64,000 nt of DNA from Deinococcus sp. (GTDB taxonomy: Bacteria > Deinococcota > Deinococci > Deinococcales > Deinococcaceae), in assembly GCF_018260555.1 (NCBI RefSeq), contig NZ_JAGLBB010000005.1:1-64000 (forward strand), given 5' to 3'. The position numbers and the translations under genes were made by a program. The notes beneath the pieces are model-generated. The model was not told the DNA's origin. It was given only the letters and a program-made list of their open reading frames with translations, and made no database searches. Shown piece after piece: positions 45,647 through 53,933 of this stretch. Position 1 is the stretch's first letter. Each line of letters starts with the position of its first letter.

Positions 45647-47614
45647 CTAAATCACCTCCACCGTGAGGGTCTTAGTGGTGTCGTTCCCCAGAATGTCGAT
45701 AACTTTGACAAGCACTGTGTACGTGCCGCGCGCCTCGTAATCGTGCCGGGCCACTTGCTCCAGCTTGCTCTGCTTGCGGGTACGGTACGCCTGCCACTGG
45801 TTATGGAAGGTATCGCCCTTGAAATCCCAGTCGATGGCCCAGTAATCCACGAGCTGCGACCAGTGCGTGATGCTCTTCTGCACGTCCTGGGGAATGTCGT
45901 CCTGCGGCATGAGGAAGTCCTTGAGCGTCAGGGTCAGGCGGCGGCCCTTGATCTCGGTCCCGACCTCCGCTGCGCCCAGCTCGTAGAAGCGGATATCACC
46001 CTGATCCACGGCTTTCTTCTCGAGCACTTCGCGGGGGATCTTCTTGAATTTGATCTCCACGCCCGCCTTTTTGGCCATGTTCAGGCCGGTCTCGTTCAGT
46101 TCAAAGGCGAAGTCCCAACCCAGTACGTCCGCGCTGGCGGTGGCTCCCTCAGCTCCGGCGCGTTGCCAGACCTCGCGCACGATGGCTTTCAGGTCACCTT
46201 CCGTCACGGGGGCGTCGACGGCGCCCACATGTACCAGCCGCCCCGCTTTCAGGCCGTGCGTCCAGGTGCCGCCGGGCAGTTCCTCAGCGCCGTAGAGCTG
46301 GAGGATGAACTGCCGGTACGCCACTTCGCGGGCGCGGGCCGTTTCCAGGTCGTCCCATTCGGCGGCCTGCCACGCCTGACGCTCGTACTTACCCAGGTTC
46401 TGCACCACAAAGGGCTTGACTCCTTCAATGCTGAGCAGCCGCTTGCGTGCCGTGTGAATAGCGAAGCGCCCCAGGTCACAGGTGATCCAGCGCCGCCCTA
46501 ACTTCTCGGCCACGGCTGCCGTGGTACCAGATCCACAGAAGCAGTCAAGTACGAGGTCGCCAGGGTTGGAAGACGCTTTGATGATGCGTTCCAAAAGTGC
46601 TTCGGGTTTCTGGGTTGGGTAATTAAGCCTCTCATCGCTGGTATTGCCCACTCTTTGAATGTCATTCCAAAGATCCGTAGCGCGTTTACCTTCTCTCTCA
46701 TCAAGAAATATTTTGAGCCCGTCAAGCCGAGGGCTACCGTCAGACTTTGTTAATATTAACCCCTGATCCCATAGCTTCTCTCTTTCTTCAAGAGAGAGAG
46801 CCCATGCTCTTCCAGCTCCCGGCTGGGTACCTCGCCAAACATCACGCCTGGATGCAGAAGAACTCTTAATAGTGAGGTCCTGGCCCGTGTACATACGGCC
46901 AGATTTATCAGCTTTGTATCTAGCAAGCTGCTCCGCAGAATACTCCGTACGCTGGGCGCTCCAAGAGTAGTCGCCCCGAGAGTAATATAAGATTCTATCC
47001 TGCACTCGAAGATAATACTTCGGATTAATATTATGAGAATTTGTTCTCTGCCATGTAATATCATTTCTGAATGCCTCTATGCCAAATATCTCGTCCATGA
47101 GAATTTTTCCATAATGGGCCATATGATCGTCAAGCTGCACATATATACTCCCGTTCTCACTCAACAGATCTTTGAGCAATAAGAGAGTTTCAGACAACCA
47201 GCCAACAAATCCGTCTAATCCCTTGCCCCACGTATCGTTATACGCTTTCTGCTCCAAGACATTTGGTTGCTTAGTAAAGCTGACGTTATTACCACCGCCA
47301 TCAGGATCTTCCGGAAGGCTTGCAGTAAAACTAAAATTAGATCCAGTTGCGAATGGCGGGTCAATGTAGATGAGATCAACTTTTCCCCGGAATTCCTCGA
47401 GGAGACTGGGCAGCACGTACTTCTTGTCACCCCAGATCAGACGGTTGCGCCACTCTGCATCCTTGCCGCTGCTGAACATGTCCAGCGTCTGCATGCGCTG
47501 CTGGTTGCTCTCGTTGATGGTTTCGATGGTCTGGAACGGCAGGGCCAGGCGTACTGGTTGCACGCGCTTGCCGTGCTGGTCATATTTTCCATCCCAGATG
47601 AGTTCGACGGGCAT
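45647..47614 (-). CDS. mod: Type III restriction-modification methyltransferase, Mod subunit
   Basis: 655 residues from ATG 47614; TACACT seven bases upstream suggests a leaderless start (the frame is open to 47725). Beta-class N6-adenine methyltransferase: DPPF (85-88) before FCGSGTT (359-365), with the target-recognition region between. It methylates one strand of an asymmetric site and supplies specificity to Res. The stretch from about 46610 to 47390, which includes the recognition domain, is strikingly AT-rich compared with the ends, which points to exchange of this segment from another genome. Confidence 0.93.
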   Translation of the reverse strand: MPVELIWDGKYDQHGKRVQPVRLALPFQTIETINESNQQRMQTLDMFSSGKDAEWRNRLIWGDKKYVLPSLLEEFRGKVDLIYIDPPFATGSNFSFTASLPEDPDGGGNNVSFTKQPNVLEQKAYNDTWGKGLDGFVGWLSETLLLLKDLLSENGSIYVQLDDHMAHYGKILMDEIFGIEAFRNDITWQRTNSHNINPKYYLRVQDRILYYSRGDYSWSAQRTEYSAEQLARYKADKSGRMYTGQDLTIKSSSASRRDVWRGTQPGAGRAWALSLEEREKLWDQGLILTKSDGSPRLDGLKIFLDEREGKRATDLWNDIQRVGNTSDERLNYPTQKPEALLERIIKASSNPGDLVLDCFCGSGTTAAVAEKLGRRWITCDLGRFAIHTARKRLLSIEGVKPFVVQNLGKYERQAWQAAEWDDLETARAREVAYRQFILQLYGAEELPGGTWTHGLKAGRLVHVGAVDAPVTEGDLKAIVREVWQRAGAEGATASADVLGWDFAFELNETGLNMAKKAGVEIKFKKIPREVLEKKAVDQGDIRFYELGAAEVGTEIKGRRLTLTLKDFLMPQDDIPQDVQKSITHWSQLVDYWAIDWDFKGDTFHNQWQAYRTRKQSKLEQVARHDYEARGTYTVLVKVIDILGNDTTKTLTVEVI

Positions 47615-47788
47615 ACGGAGCAGTGTAACGGGTGCATTTCGCGAATTCAGGGCAAGTGAGGTCAGGTCCAGGAACATTTCTATCCTGCATGCGGAGCGGC
47701 AGGCACCACTCCGGCAATCGCTCAACCACCGAGGCTGACCCCCTCCACAGTCGGCCAGCCTGATCCGTCATTCTTGCCACCCCTCCCC

Positions 47789-47925
47789 TGTTCAGCCGAA
47801 CCGAACGAGGCCGTCGCAGACGGTCTTTTTTCGTTTCATCCGACTTTACTTCGGACCGTCCGACGTTCAGACTACAGACATCCGAGGAACGGGAAAACAC
47901 CGTCCCAGACGATAAGGAGACGATT
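47789..47925 (+). promoter_or_regulatory. Cargo promoter cassette, copy A
   Basis: Starts TGTTCAGCCGAACCGAACG, has a hairpin with T6 (47808-47832), then TTTACT (47845-47850), 17 bases, CAGACT (47868-47873), with TCCGAC motifs around the -35, and ends CCGTCCCAGACGAT (47900-47913) plus the ribosome binding site. It matches copy B (48781-48909) closely. The 311-base gap 47615-47925 holds nothing else besides the mod start region. Confidence 0.65.
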
Positions 47926-48735
47926 ATGACCAAAGCAATGACGGCCGCCCAGAAAGACCAGCTGCTCGCCGAAGCGAAGGCCGTGGGCCTGTACGTGACC
48001 CGCACCAGCACCGACTTCCACCTGACCACCAACGACGGCAAGACCCGCGTGACGCCCGGCGAGCTGCGCCGCCTGATCGCCCAGGCCGAGGAGATGGGCC
48101 GGGATGAGGCGTTCGAGGCGGCCGCCGAGATCCGCGCCGAGCTGACCGCGAACGCGGAACAGGGCGAGCCGGACACCCTGGAGGATGCCCTGGGAACGGC
48201 CCTGGAAGGCCCGGCGATACCTGCCGCCGAGGTTGAACCTGTGGCGACCGCGGCGACCCCCGTGGAGGCCGAGCAGACGGCCGCAGCCGCCGCGCCGGTC
48301 AGCGAGGAGAAACCCGCCAAGGCCAAGCGCACCGCGACACCGAAGGCCGACAAGCCCGCCCGCGCGGTGATCAAGTACGGCCCGCCCTGCGGCGGTGACG
48401 TCAGCGGCCTGGCCGTGGCCACGAGCGAGGAGGCCCGCAACCCCCTGATGCACCTGACCGCGAAGCCCCAGGCCGTGTACGCGAGCAAGGAGCTGGCCGC
48501 CGCCACTGGGCGCGCACTGGGCGAGGGGGCGGCGTGGCTGGCGTTCCTGGCGGCCGCGCCGGACGGCGAGACCTTCTGGACGCTGGTGACGGTCGAGGGT
48601 GGCCAGCTGCTGCTGGACGGGCAGGCGGTCACGGTGAACCTGCTGGATGGCGAGGCGGCGGACGACGCGCGCGCGCGAGTCGTGCAGGCCCGCCTGAAGG
48701 CCAAGGCGCAGTGGCAGGTGAGCCGCGCGGCGTGA
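47926..48735 (+). CDS. Prophage cargo protein, unknown
   Basis: 269 residues, AAGGAG before the ATG. N-terminal helical domain (1-70), an Ala/Pro/Glu/Lys-rich linker (about 75-145) and a C-terminal domain beginning VIKYGPPCGGDVSG. Own promoter cassette and own terminator, so it is an independent moron-like unit, probably expressed in the lysogen. Family not recognised. Confidence 0.7.
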   Translation: MTKAMTAAQKDQLLAEAKAVGLYVTRTSTDFHLTTNDGKTRVTPGELRRLIAQAEEMGRDEAFEAAAEIRAELTANAEQGEPDTLEDALGTALEGPAIPAAEVEPVATAATPVEAEQTAAAAAPVSEEKPAKAKRTATPKADKPARAVIKYGPPCGGDVSGLAVATSEEARNPLMHLTAKPQAVYASKELAAATGRALGEGAAWLAFLAAAPDGETFWTLVTVEGGQLLLDGQAVTVNLLDGEAADDARARVVQARLKAKAQWQVSRAA

Positions 48736-48749
48736 CCGACCAGACCAGC

Positions 48750-48782
48750 AGCGGGGGGCTCAGGCCTCCCGCTCTTTTTTTG
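48750..48782 (+). terminator. Terminator of the 269-residue gene
   Basis: AGCGGG .. CCCGCT stem with an inner GG/CC extension, then CTTTTTTT. It abuts the second promoter cassette. Confidence 0.85.
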
Positions 48783-48909
48783 TTCAGCCGAACCGAACGC
48801 GATCGTCTGGGACGGCGTTTTCGGTCAAATCCGACTTGACCTCCCAGGGTCCGACCTTCAGACTGAAGACAGCTAAAAACACCGTCCCAGACGATCAGGA
48901 GCGTACTTT
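48781..48909 (+). promoter_or_regulatory. Cargo promoter cassette, copy B
   Basis: Starts TGTTCAGCCGAACCGAACG as in copy A. TTGACC (48836-48841), 17 bases, CAGACT (48859-48864), TCCGAC motifs overlapping the -35 and before the -10. ATCGTCTGGGACGG (48802-48815) and CCGTCCCAGACGAT (48882-48895) form a perfect 14-bp inverted repeat enclosing the promoter. Confidence 0.68.
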
Positions 48910-49149
48910 ATGACCGAATCCAGCACCCCCGCAATCCGCCCCGCCGCCCGTAGCTTCGACCTCGTTCACTGAGGCGTTCTGGACTCGTTCAAGCGCGTGC
49001 AGGTCAGCGGTCCCCACAGCCTCATCAACGAGCTGGTCAAGGCGTACCCGCACCTGACCTACGGGCAGGCGCAGGAGCTGGCTCAGAGCGCCTGGGACGG
49101 CGAGCAGCCCTGCGTCGCGGACGTGACCGCCGAGGTCAGCTGGGGCTGA
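48910..49149 (+). pseudogene. Small cargo gene with an in-frame TGA at codon 21
   Basis: From ATG 48910 (CAGGAG upstream, as in copy A) the frame reads 20 residues ending SFDLVH, meets TGA 48970-48972, and then continues in the same frame for 58 more residues (GVLDSFKRVQVSG .. LTYGQAQELAQSAWDG) to TGA 49147-49149. Both parts look like coding sequence. A one-base change from TGG (Trp) would explain it; readthrough or restart downstream is the alternative. The gap 49150-49373 shows no gene. Confidence 0.6.
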
Positions 49150-49373
49150 CAGATCGCCGCTGGCGGCGGCCGGTGGCCCTTGTCCCGCCGCCGCGATCAA
49201 CGCGGAACTGACCTCCGAGAACGCCGCGTGGCGACCCTGCCCATCAGCGCGTGCCTACCGTGGTGGGCAGCAATCCAGGAAACCGGGCCGTCCGGCGAGA
49301 CCAGGGGTTGCCCCTACGCAAGTGCGGCCTCACAGTGACCGGTAGTTCAGTAGACTCCGGGAGAGGAGTTCCT

Positions 49374-51206
49374 ATGACCAATGCCTCCCCGGTGCGCCGC
49401 CCGTCCGTCAAAGACACGACCCAGTCCACGGTCACGCCCACCATACCCAATCGCACTTCCACCCCAGGCCCCGCTGCCCCGACCGGCAACGCGGTCCTGA
49501 AAGCCGCCCTGGCGTACGCGCGCGAGCACAAGGACGTCCTCGCCCACGCCCTGCAAAGCGGCGTCCTCCTGTCCCGCGAATCCCGGCCACGCCCCATCGC
49601 GATCATCAAGCTCAAACCCCTGCTCGACAGCATGGACCGCGCGGAACTCCTCACCGTCCGCACGCTCATGCAGAGAAACGGCGGGCTGGAGTTCTACGCG
49701 GCGCTGGCAAAACATTACGGCGGTAACTACGCCCTTGCCATCCAGAAGAAAATCGGCACGTCCACTGACCTGAACAAGGAGCAGCTCAGCCTGCACGCCT
49801 TCATTGAACAGCTGACGATCCGCGCCGTGTACATGAATGACTCGGACCTGAATACCCTGAAAGAAGACCTGGACCTTCAGGACGCCGACCGCGACAAGAA
49901 TGCCATCGAGAAGGAAAGCAACCTGCAACCCCAGCGGCTCCTGGCCTTCTTCGGGTACCACGCCGGGCCTCTCGTGACCGGCCTGTGGGGCTTTCAGATG
50001 CGGGCGTTCCTACCCATTCCACTGAACGAGATCAAGGATCCGGCCGTTCGCGCCAGGCGCACCGTGTTCAACGATCCGATCCTGGTCTTCCGCGGTACGG
50101 ACGGCGTGCAGGTCACGAACCGCGAGGGCGGCGTGGATTCCATCTTCGCGAACTTCGCCAAGGACAGCGTCGGCGTCAATCAGGTGAACGCCAACTGGGA
50201 ACTCATTACCGTGACCCTCTCGCAGGTGAAGCAGGCGATCTTCGCCGGTCACAGCCTCGGCGGGGGCCTCGCGCAGGTCGTAGCGGCCCGGAGGCCGGAG
50301 AAAGTCACTCAGGTCGTGACCTTCCAGGCCCCTGGCGTGACGGACGAAATGGCGGCCAGGTTCACGGAGAAGACCGACGCACGCAGCACGCACTACCGCA
50401 TGGCTGGTGACATCGTGCCGCTGAGCGGTGACACGCACCTGCCCGGTCAGATCGAGTACCTGACGCGCTTCACGCGCGCGCGGGGCAACCCGAACTTCAG
50501 ACCGGCGGTCGACATGACGAACAGTCACAAGGCGTTCCCGCTGACCACAGCACTTCAGGGAATGAACCCAGCTGAGCTCACACCGGAGCAGAAGGCCATC
50601 CTGCAGTACGGCGCCCATGACATCCAGGAAGCGGGCGGCACGCAGGTGCGCGTGACACCAAGCGGCGGCGTGAGCACCACACAAGATCCCCGCCTGAAAG
50701 CGGAATCGGGACGCGAAAGTATTCTCCCGTCCCTCATGCGGGGCATGAACTACGCCGACGAGATGGTCGAGGCGAACATCGGGTACAACGCTCTCCTCGA
50801 GGCCACGCAGCAGAAGCTCAAGAAGGTCGAAACGTATGCGGCGTTCAAAGCCGTCTGGAAGTGGGTGGAGGAGGTCAAGACCGTGCCCCTGAGCGAAGGG
50901 CAGCGCGCTGTCATCAAGTCCCTGGGGATCGGCCCGACCAAGAACTTGACCGTCCCCATCCCGATCCCTGGGCGAGGAACCGGCGTCCTGGATACGTTCA
51001 ACCTGCCGATCCCCCAACTCATGACGCCGAGTACCCTTCCGAGCGTGCTCACCAAGATTGCCGCGAGGGGAAATCAGGTAACCATTCGCGACCCGGACCG
51101 GAGTGCGGTCCTGCAGCAATTCGTCAGCCACTGGATGAGCTGGCACCCTGGACGCGATGACGCGAATGGCTGGATCGCCCGGCTCCAGAAGGAAGGTGTC
51201 CAGTGA
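49374..51206 (+). CDS. Lipase/phospholipase-like alpha/beta hydrolase, effector candidate
   Basis: 610 residues from ATG 49374 with AGAGGAG upstream. A class 3 lipase core occupies about residues 170-390: a FRGTDGV oxyanion strand, the nucleophile elbow GHSLGGG (292-298, Ser294) and a later DIVPLSGD with the likely acid residue. The N-terminal 150 residues and C-terminal 200 residues are extra domains. No signal peptide. The next gene overlaps by four bases and encodes a lipoprotein, as in effector-immunity pairs such as Tle/Tli of type VI secretion. Confidence 0.82.
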   Translation: MTNASPVRRPSVKDTTQSTVTPTIPNRTSTPGPAAPTGNAVLKAALAYAREHKDVLAHALQSGVLLSRESRPRPIAIIKLKPLLDSMDRAELLTVRTLMQRNGGLEFYAALAKHYGGNYALAIQKKIGTSTDLNKEQLSLHAFIEQLTIRAVYMNDSDLNTLKEDLDLQDADRDKNAIEKESNLQPQRLLAFFGYHAGPLVTGLWGFQMRAFLPIPLNEIKDPAVRARRTVFNDPILVFRGTDGVQVTNREGGVDSIFANFAKDSVGVNQVNANWELITVTLSQVKQAIFAGHSLGGGLAQVVAARRPEKVTQVVTFQAPGVTDEMAARFTEKTDARSTHYRMAGDIVPLSGDTHLPGQIEYLTRFTRARGNPNFRPAVDMTNSHKAFPLTTALQGMNPAELTPEQKAILQYGAHDIQEAGGTQVRVTPSGGVSTTQDPRLKAESGRESILPSLMRGMNYADEMVEANIGYNALLEATQQKLKKVETYAAFKAVWKWVEEVKTVPLSEGQRAVIKSLGIGPTKNLTVPIPIPGRGTGVLDTFNLPIPQLMTPSTLPSVLTKIAARGNQVTIRDPDRSAVLQQFVSHWMSWHPGRDDANGWIARLQKEGVQ

Positions 51207-51634
51207 GGATGTTCTACGCCGCTGTGCTGATGTGTATGGTCAGCGGGTGCATGGAAGGACGGTCAATGAAAGAGTGGACTCGGGAAGAATTGATGGCGTA
51301 CGCCGTCGCCGCCGTGAAAGAGCACGCGCCCGTGAAGGAGATCCCATGCGCGCGTCCTCCCGCCGACTCGTTAAAAACCTGCTTCAGTGTCGACGGCCCG
51401 TCCGGCAGCGTCACGACTGTCCTGTCAGAAGTGCTGAGCAAGGACCTGAAGCCCCTGGGGGACTGGCGGTTCACCGGGGGGAGCGCCGCTGCGACGTTCA
51501 GGACGGGGGGCAGCAGGCCTCTTGATCTGGACCTGCTGTACGGCGCGGATGATGGCGTGACGGTCATCCTGGAAGACCTGCCGGAGGGAGCGCAGGGCGT
51601 CCTGTCTGTGTTCGTGCAGGAGAGCCCCTACTGA
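51203..51634 (+). CDS. Lipoprotein, candidate immunity protein for the lipase
   Basis: 143 residues. A short signal peptide ends in the lipobox MVSGC (Cys16). The mature part has two more cysteines (about 49 and 60) and a beta-rich C-terminal half. GTGA overlap with the lipase gene implies fixed-ratio synthesis. A membrane-anchored lipoprotein next to a lipase fits inhibition of the enzyme outside the cytoplasm. Followed by a strong bidirectional terminator. Confidence 0.75.
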   Translation: MRMFYAAVLMCMVSGCMEGRSMKEWTREELMAYAVAAVKEHAPVKEIPCARPPADSLKTCFSVDGPSGSVTTVLSEVLSKDLKPLGDWRFTGGSAAATFRTGGSRPLDLDLLYGADDGVTVILEDLPEGAQGVLSVFVQESPY

Positions 51635-51646
51635 CGCGCGGTGCCT

Positions 51647-51697
51647 GACCGAAGCGAGTGCCGTCTGGAACTTCTCCCAGCGGCACTCGCTTCGGTC
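51647..51697. terminator. Bidirectional terminator (17-bp perfect stem)
   Basis: GACCGAAGCGAGTGCCG (51647-51663) pairs perfectly with 51681-51697. It lies between the plus-strand lipase/lipoprotein pair and the minus-strand operon that ends at 51713. No T-run, so its terminator role is inferred from position. Confidence 0.6.
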
Positions 51698-51712
51698 GGG
51701 TGGTGGCACACG

Positions 51713-52593
51713 TTACGGTTTCTGAACCTCGTGAGGCGGCGCGGCCCACTCCCAGCCTCTGGTGGGGCCTTCCAGCTGGCGGATCTTGAGGTTCACGCGC
51801 CCGACGCTCAGCACCTGGCACTTGCCGTACCGCTTGTGCACCACGACGTCGCCCTTCTGGTAGGCGGTCAGGGGCGCGAACGGCTCGGGGTTCAGGCTGG
51901 CCAGCCTCCCCTCCTCGAACGCGATCCGCAGGGTGAGGTGTTCATGCCAGTGCAGGTCCGGCGCGGGGTACGCGCGTCGATGCCCTCGAACGCGATCCGC
52001 AGGGTGAGGTGTTCATGCCAGCGCCGGGCGTACCGGTTGTCCGGGGCCTGGGCGAGGGTGCGCTCATGGATACGCAGCTGCTCCTGCAGGCGACCGATCC
52101 GGCGGCGCACGACGCCAGGGTCGGACTTCTGCCGGGCGCGGCGCTCGGCCCCCAGTGCGCGGCCGCGCCAGTAGTCGGCCAGCTTGTCCTCTAGGGCGGC
52201 CTTGCGCATGTTCTGGTCGCTGCGCTCGATGGCGCGGCGGTGACGCTTCTCGCTGTGGTGCCCGATCTTGATGGGCTCCCCGTCGGGCGGGAGGCCCTGC
52301 AGGGCGGCCGTGACGCGCTGCTCAGACCGGCTGACGGCCGCCGCCGCGTGACCGGCGAAGCGCTGCACGCGGGCCTGCGGGTCATCCGGGTCCGCTTCGT
52401 GCGTGATCTCCCCTACGCGGGCGAGCAGGTGGTCCTCGCGGCTGGGCGTCCAGACGGCCACCCAGGCCCCGGTGCGGCCCCACCACTTGAACCCGGCGGC
52501 CTTGACCAGGGCGTACTCGTTGGCGTCCAGGCGGTTTTCCGGAGTCCAGCGGAGCGTATCGTCGTCCACCGAATAAATGGCACGGCCATTCAT
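51713..52593 (-). pseudogene. DUF3560-type gene broken by a 71-bp tandem duplication
   Basis: ATG 52593 opens a frame with the DUF3560 signature IGHHSEKRHRRAIERSDQNM and a coiled region, then runs into a repeated segment and stops at 51892 (233 residues). The 3' part is in another frame and reads well from the repeat to TAA 51713: LASLNPEPFAPLTAYQKGD, VVVHKRYGKCQVLSVGRVN and HEVQKP. Removing one 71-bp unit joins the two frames into a single ~269-residue protein with a CarD/KOW-like C-terminal domain. Last gene of the leftward operon. Confidence 0.8.
51913..52021. repeat. 71-bp tandem duplication (38-bp identical ends)
   Basis: The 38 bases at 51913-51950 recur identically at 51984-52021; the offset is 71 bases, not a multiple of three, hence the frameshift in the gene. 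Confidence 0.9.
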
Positions 52594-53114
52594 AGGTGAC
52601 TCCAGTTCTTCCGGGCGATGATTTTAGCCACGCTGTTGCGGTCTATTCCATACTTTCGGGCCAGAGCAGAGACTCGCGCCCCAGCGGCAGCCTTAGCACG
52701 AAGCTCAAGGACTTGCGCCTCGGTGAGTTTCGCTTTCGGCGCGCGTTCGCCGCGCACCTGACGGCCTTTGGCCTTTTTGTCAGCCATGTTGTCGGCGTGG
52801 GTGCCGAGGAACAGGTGCTCTACATCAACACACCGCGGGTTGTCACACTTGTGCATCACGAGAAGGCCGTCAGGAATCGGGCCGTGCACCAACTCCCAGG
52901 CATATCTATGGGCAGCAACACTTCCTTCTGCCTTCCGGCCTCGACTGAAACGGCCGTATCCAGTCTTGAGGATTGTCCCAGTCCACACGAGGCACTCTCC
53001 AGAACGCTCCGTCTGCGCGAAGAAGCGTTCAACAGGCGAGCGCACCTCCCGGTGAATCTTCCGTCCTTTGTTTGGGTGACTGGTCGCCGTGCCGTTCGTG
53101 ACCGGGCCGGTCAC
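52590..53114 (-). CDS. HNH homing-type endonuclease
   Basis: 174 residues. CLVWTGTILKTGYGRFSRG leads into the HNH core MHKCDNPRCVDVEHLFLGTHADNMADK. The C-terminus carries a resolvase-type HTH (VSALARKYGIDRNSVAKII). A phage free-standing endonuclease, coupled by four-base overlaps to the neighbours on both sides. The second HNH gene of the element after 11574-12083. Confidence 0.88.
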   Translation of the reverse strand: MTGPVTNGTATSHPNKGRKIHREVRSPVERFFAQTERSGECLVWTGTILKTGYGRFSRGRKAEGSVAAHRYAWELVHGPIPDGLLVMHKCDNPRCVDVEHLFLGTHADNMADKKAKGRQVRGERAPKAKLTEAQVLELRAKAAAGARVSALARKYGIDRNSVAKIIARKNWSHL

Positions 53115-53479
53115 CGCTCCACCGCCACGGCCGCGAGCAGCAGCCCGCCCTCGCGGTCCACGGTGACGTTGATGCGGTGGCCCATGATCGACTGGAGGCT
53201 CACGGCCTCCCCGATCTGCAGGTCGGTGCCCTCAGCGGCCACCAGTTCCAGGACCTCGCCTTCGCGCGTGGTGACGGTGACTCCCCAGATCGGGGTCACG
53301 TTGGCGGGCGTGGCGAGCTGCACGTCGAGCAACTCCTCGCTGTCCCCCGTGTCACGCGGGAGCTGCCGCCGGAGCACGACGACCAACCCCGCCGCGTCGA
53401 GCGCAGCGAGGGTGTCGTCACCGTTCGGGCCGAGCGCCTCGACGGCAATCTGCCGGGCGCGGTACAGGTCGATCTTCAT
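53111..53479 (-). CDS. Small prophage protein, unknown
   Basis: 122 residues. Helical first third, then strands (NVTPIWGVTVTTREGEVLELVAAEG). ATGA overlaps on both sides within the leftward operon 54355 to 51713. No family recognised. Confidence 0.6.
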   Translation of the reverse strand: MKIDLYRARQIAVEALGPNGDDTLAALDAAGLVVVLRRQLPRDTGDSEELLDVQLATPANVTPIWGVTVTTREGEVLELVAAEGTDLQIGEAVSLQSIMGHRINVTVDREGGLLLAAVAVER

Positions 53480-53724
53480 GCCCTCACCTCCAGCAGAGCC
53501 AGATCCGCCTGGACGATGAACAGCGCCTCGGTGCCGGTGGTGGACGGTTCGAGCGGGTAGCGGTCGCCGTCGGTGCCGGTGATCGCGCTGTCCTCCGGGT
53601 GGACGGCGTGAACGGTCGCGCGGAAGTCGCGGCGGCCGCTGCGGGGCGTGAAGGTCACGCCCACCACCTCCCAGGTGACTTCATCCATGCGGCGCAGTTC
53701 CCAGTCCTGCACGACGGGGTTCAC
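53476..53724 (-). CDS. Small prophage protein, unknown
   Basis: 82 residues, beta-rich (MDEVTWEVVGVTFTPRSGRRDF). Third gene of the leftward operon, overlapping both neighbours. Function unknown. Confidence 0.55.
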   Translation of the reverse strand: MNPVVQDWELRRMDEVTWEVVGVTFTPRSGRRDFRATVHAVHPEDSAITGTDGDRYPLEPSTTGTEALFIVQADLALLEVRA

Positions 53725-53933
53725 TCGCGCCCCCGACCGGCGTTCTCCAGCAGCCGGAACTGGTGCTCGGGGGCGAGGGCGGCGCGGTGGCCAGCCGTGA
53801 TGGCGTCCAGTTGGGCGAGTTCGGCGGTGAGGACGGCGCGGCGCTGCTCGATGGCCTGGAGGGCACGGGTCCGTTCCTCGGGCGTGAGGGGGGCGGCGGC
53901 GCAGCTGGCGGTGAGGTGTTCGAGCGCGGTCAT
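53721..53933 (-). CDS. Small coiled-coil prophage protein
   Basis: 70 residues from ATG 53933, mostly one helix pair (LTPEERTRALQAIEQRRAVL .. LAQLDAITAGHRAAL). Overlaps both neighbours by four bases. Function unknown. Confidence 0.55.
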   Translation of the reverse strand: MTALEHLTASCAAAPLTPEERTRALQAIEQRRAVLTAELAQLDAITAGHRAALAPEHQFRLLENAGRGRE

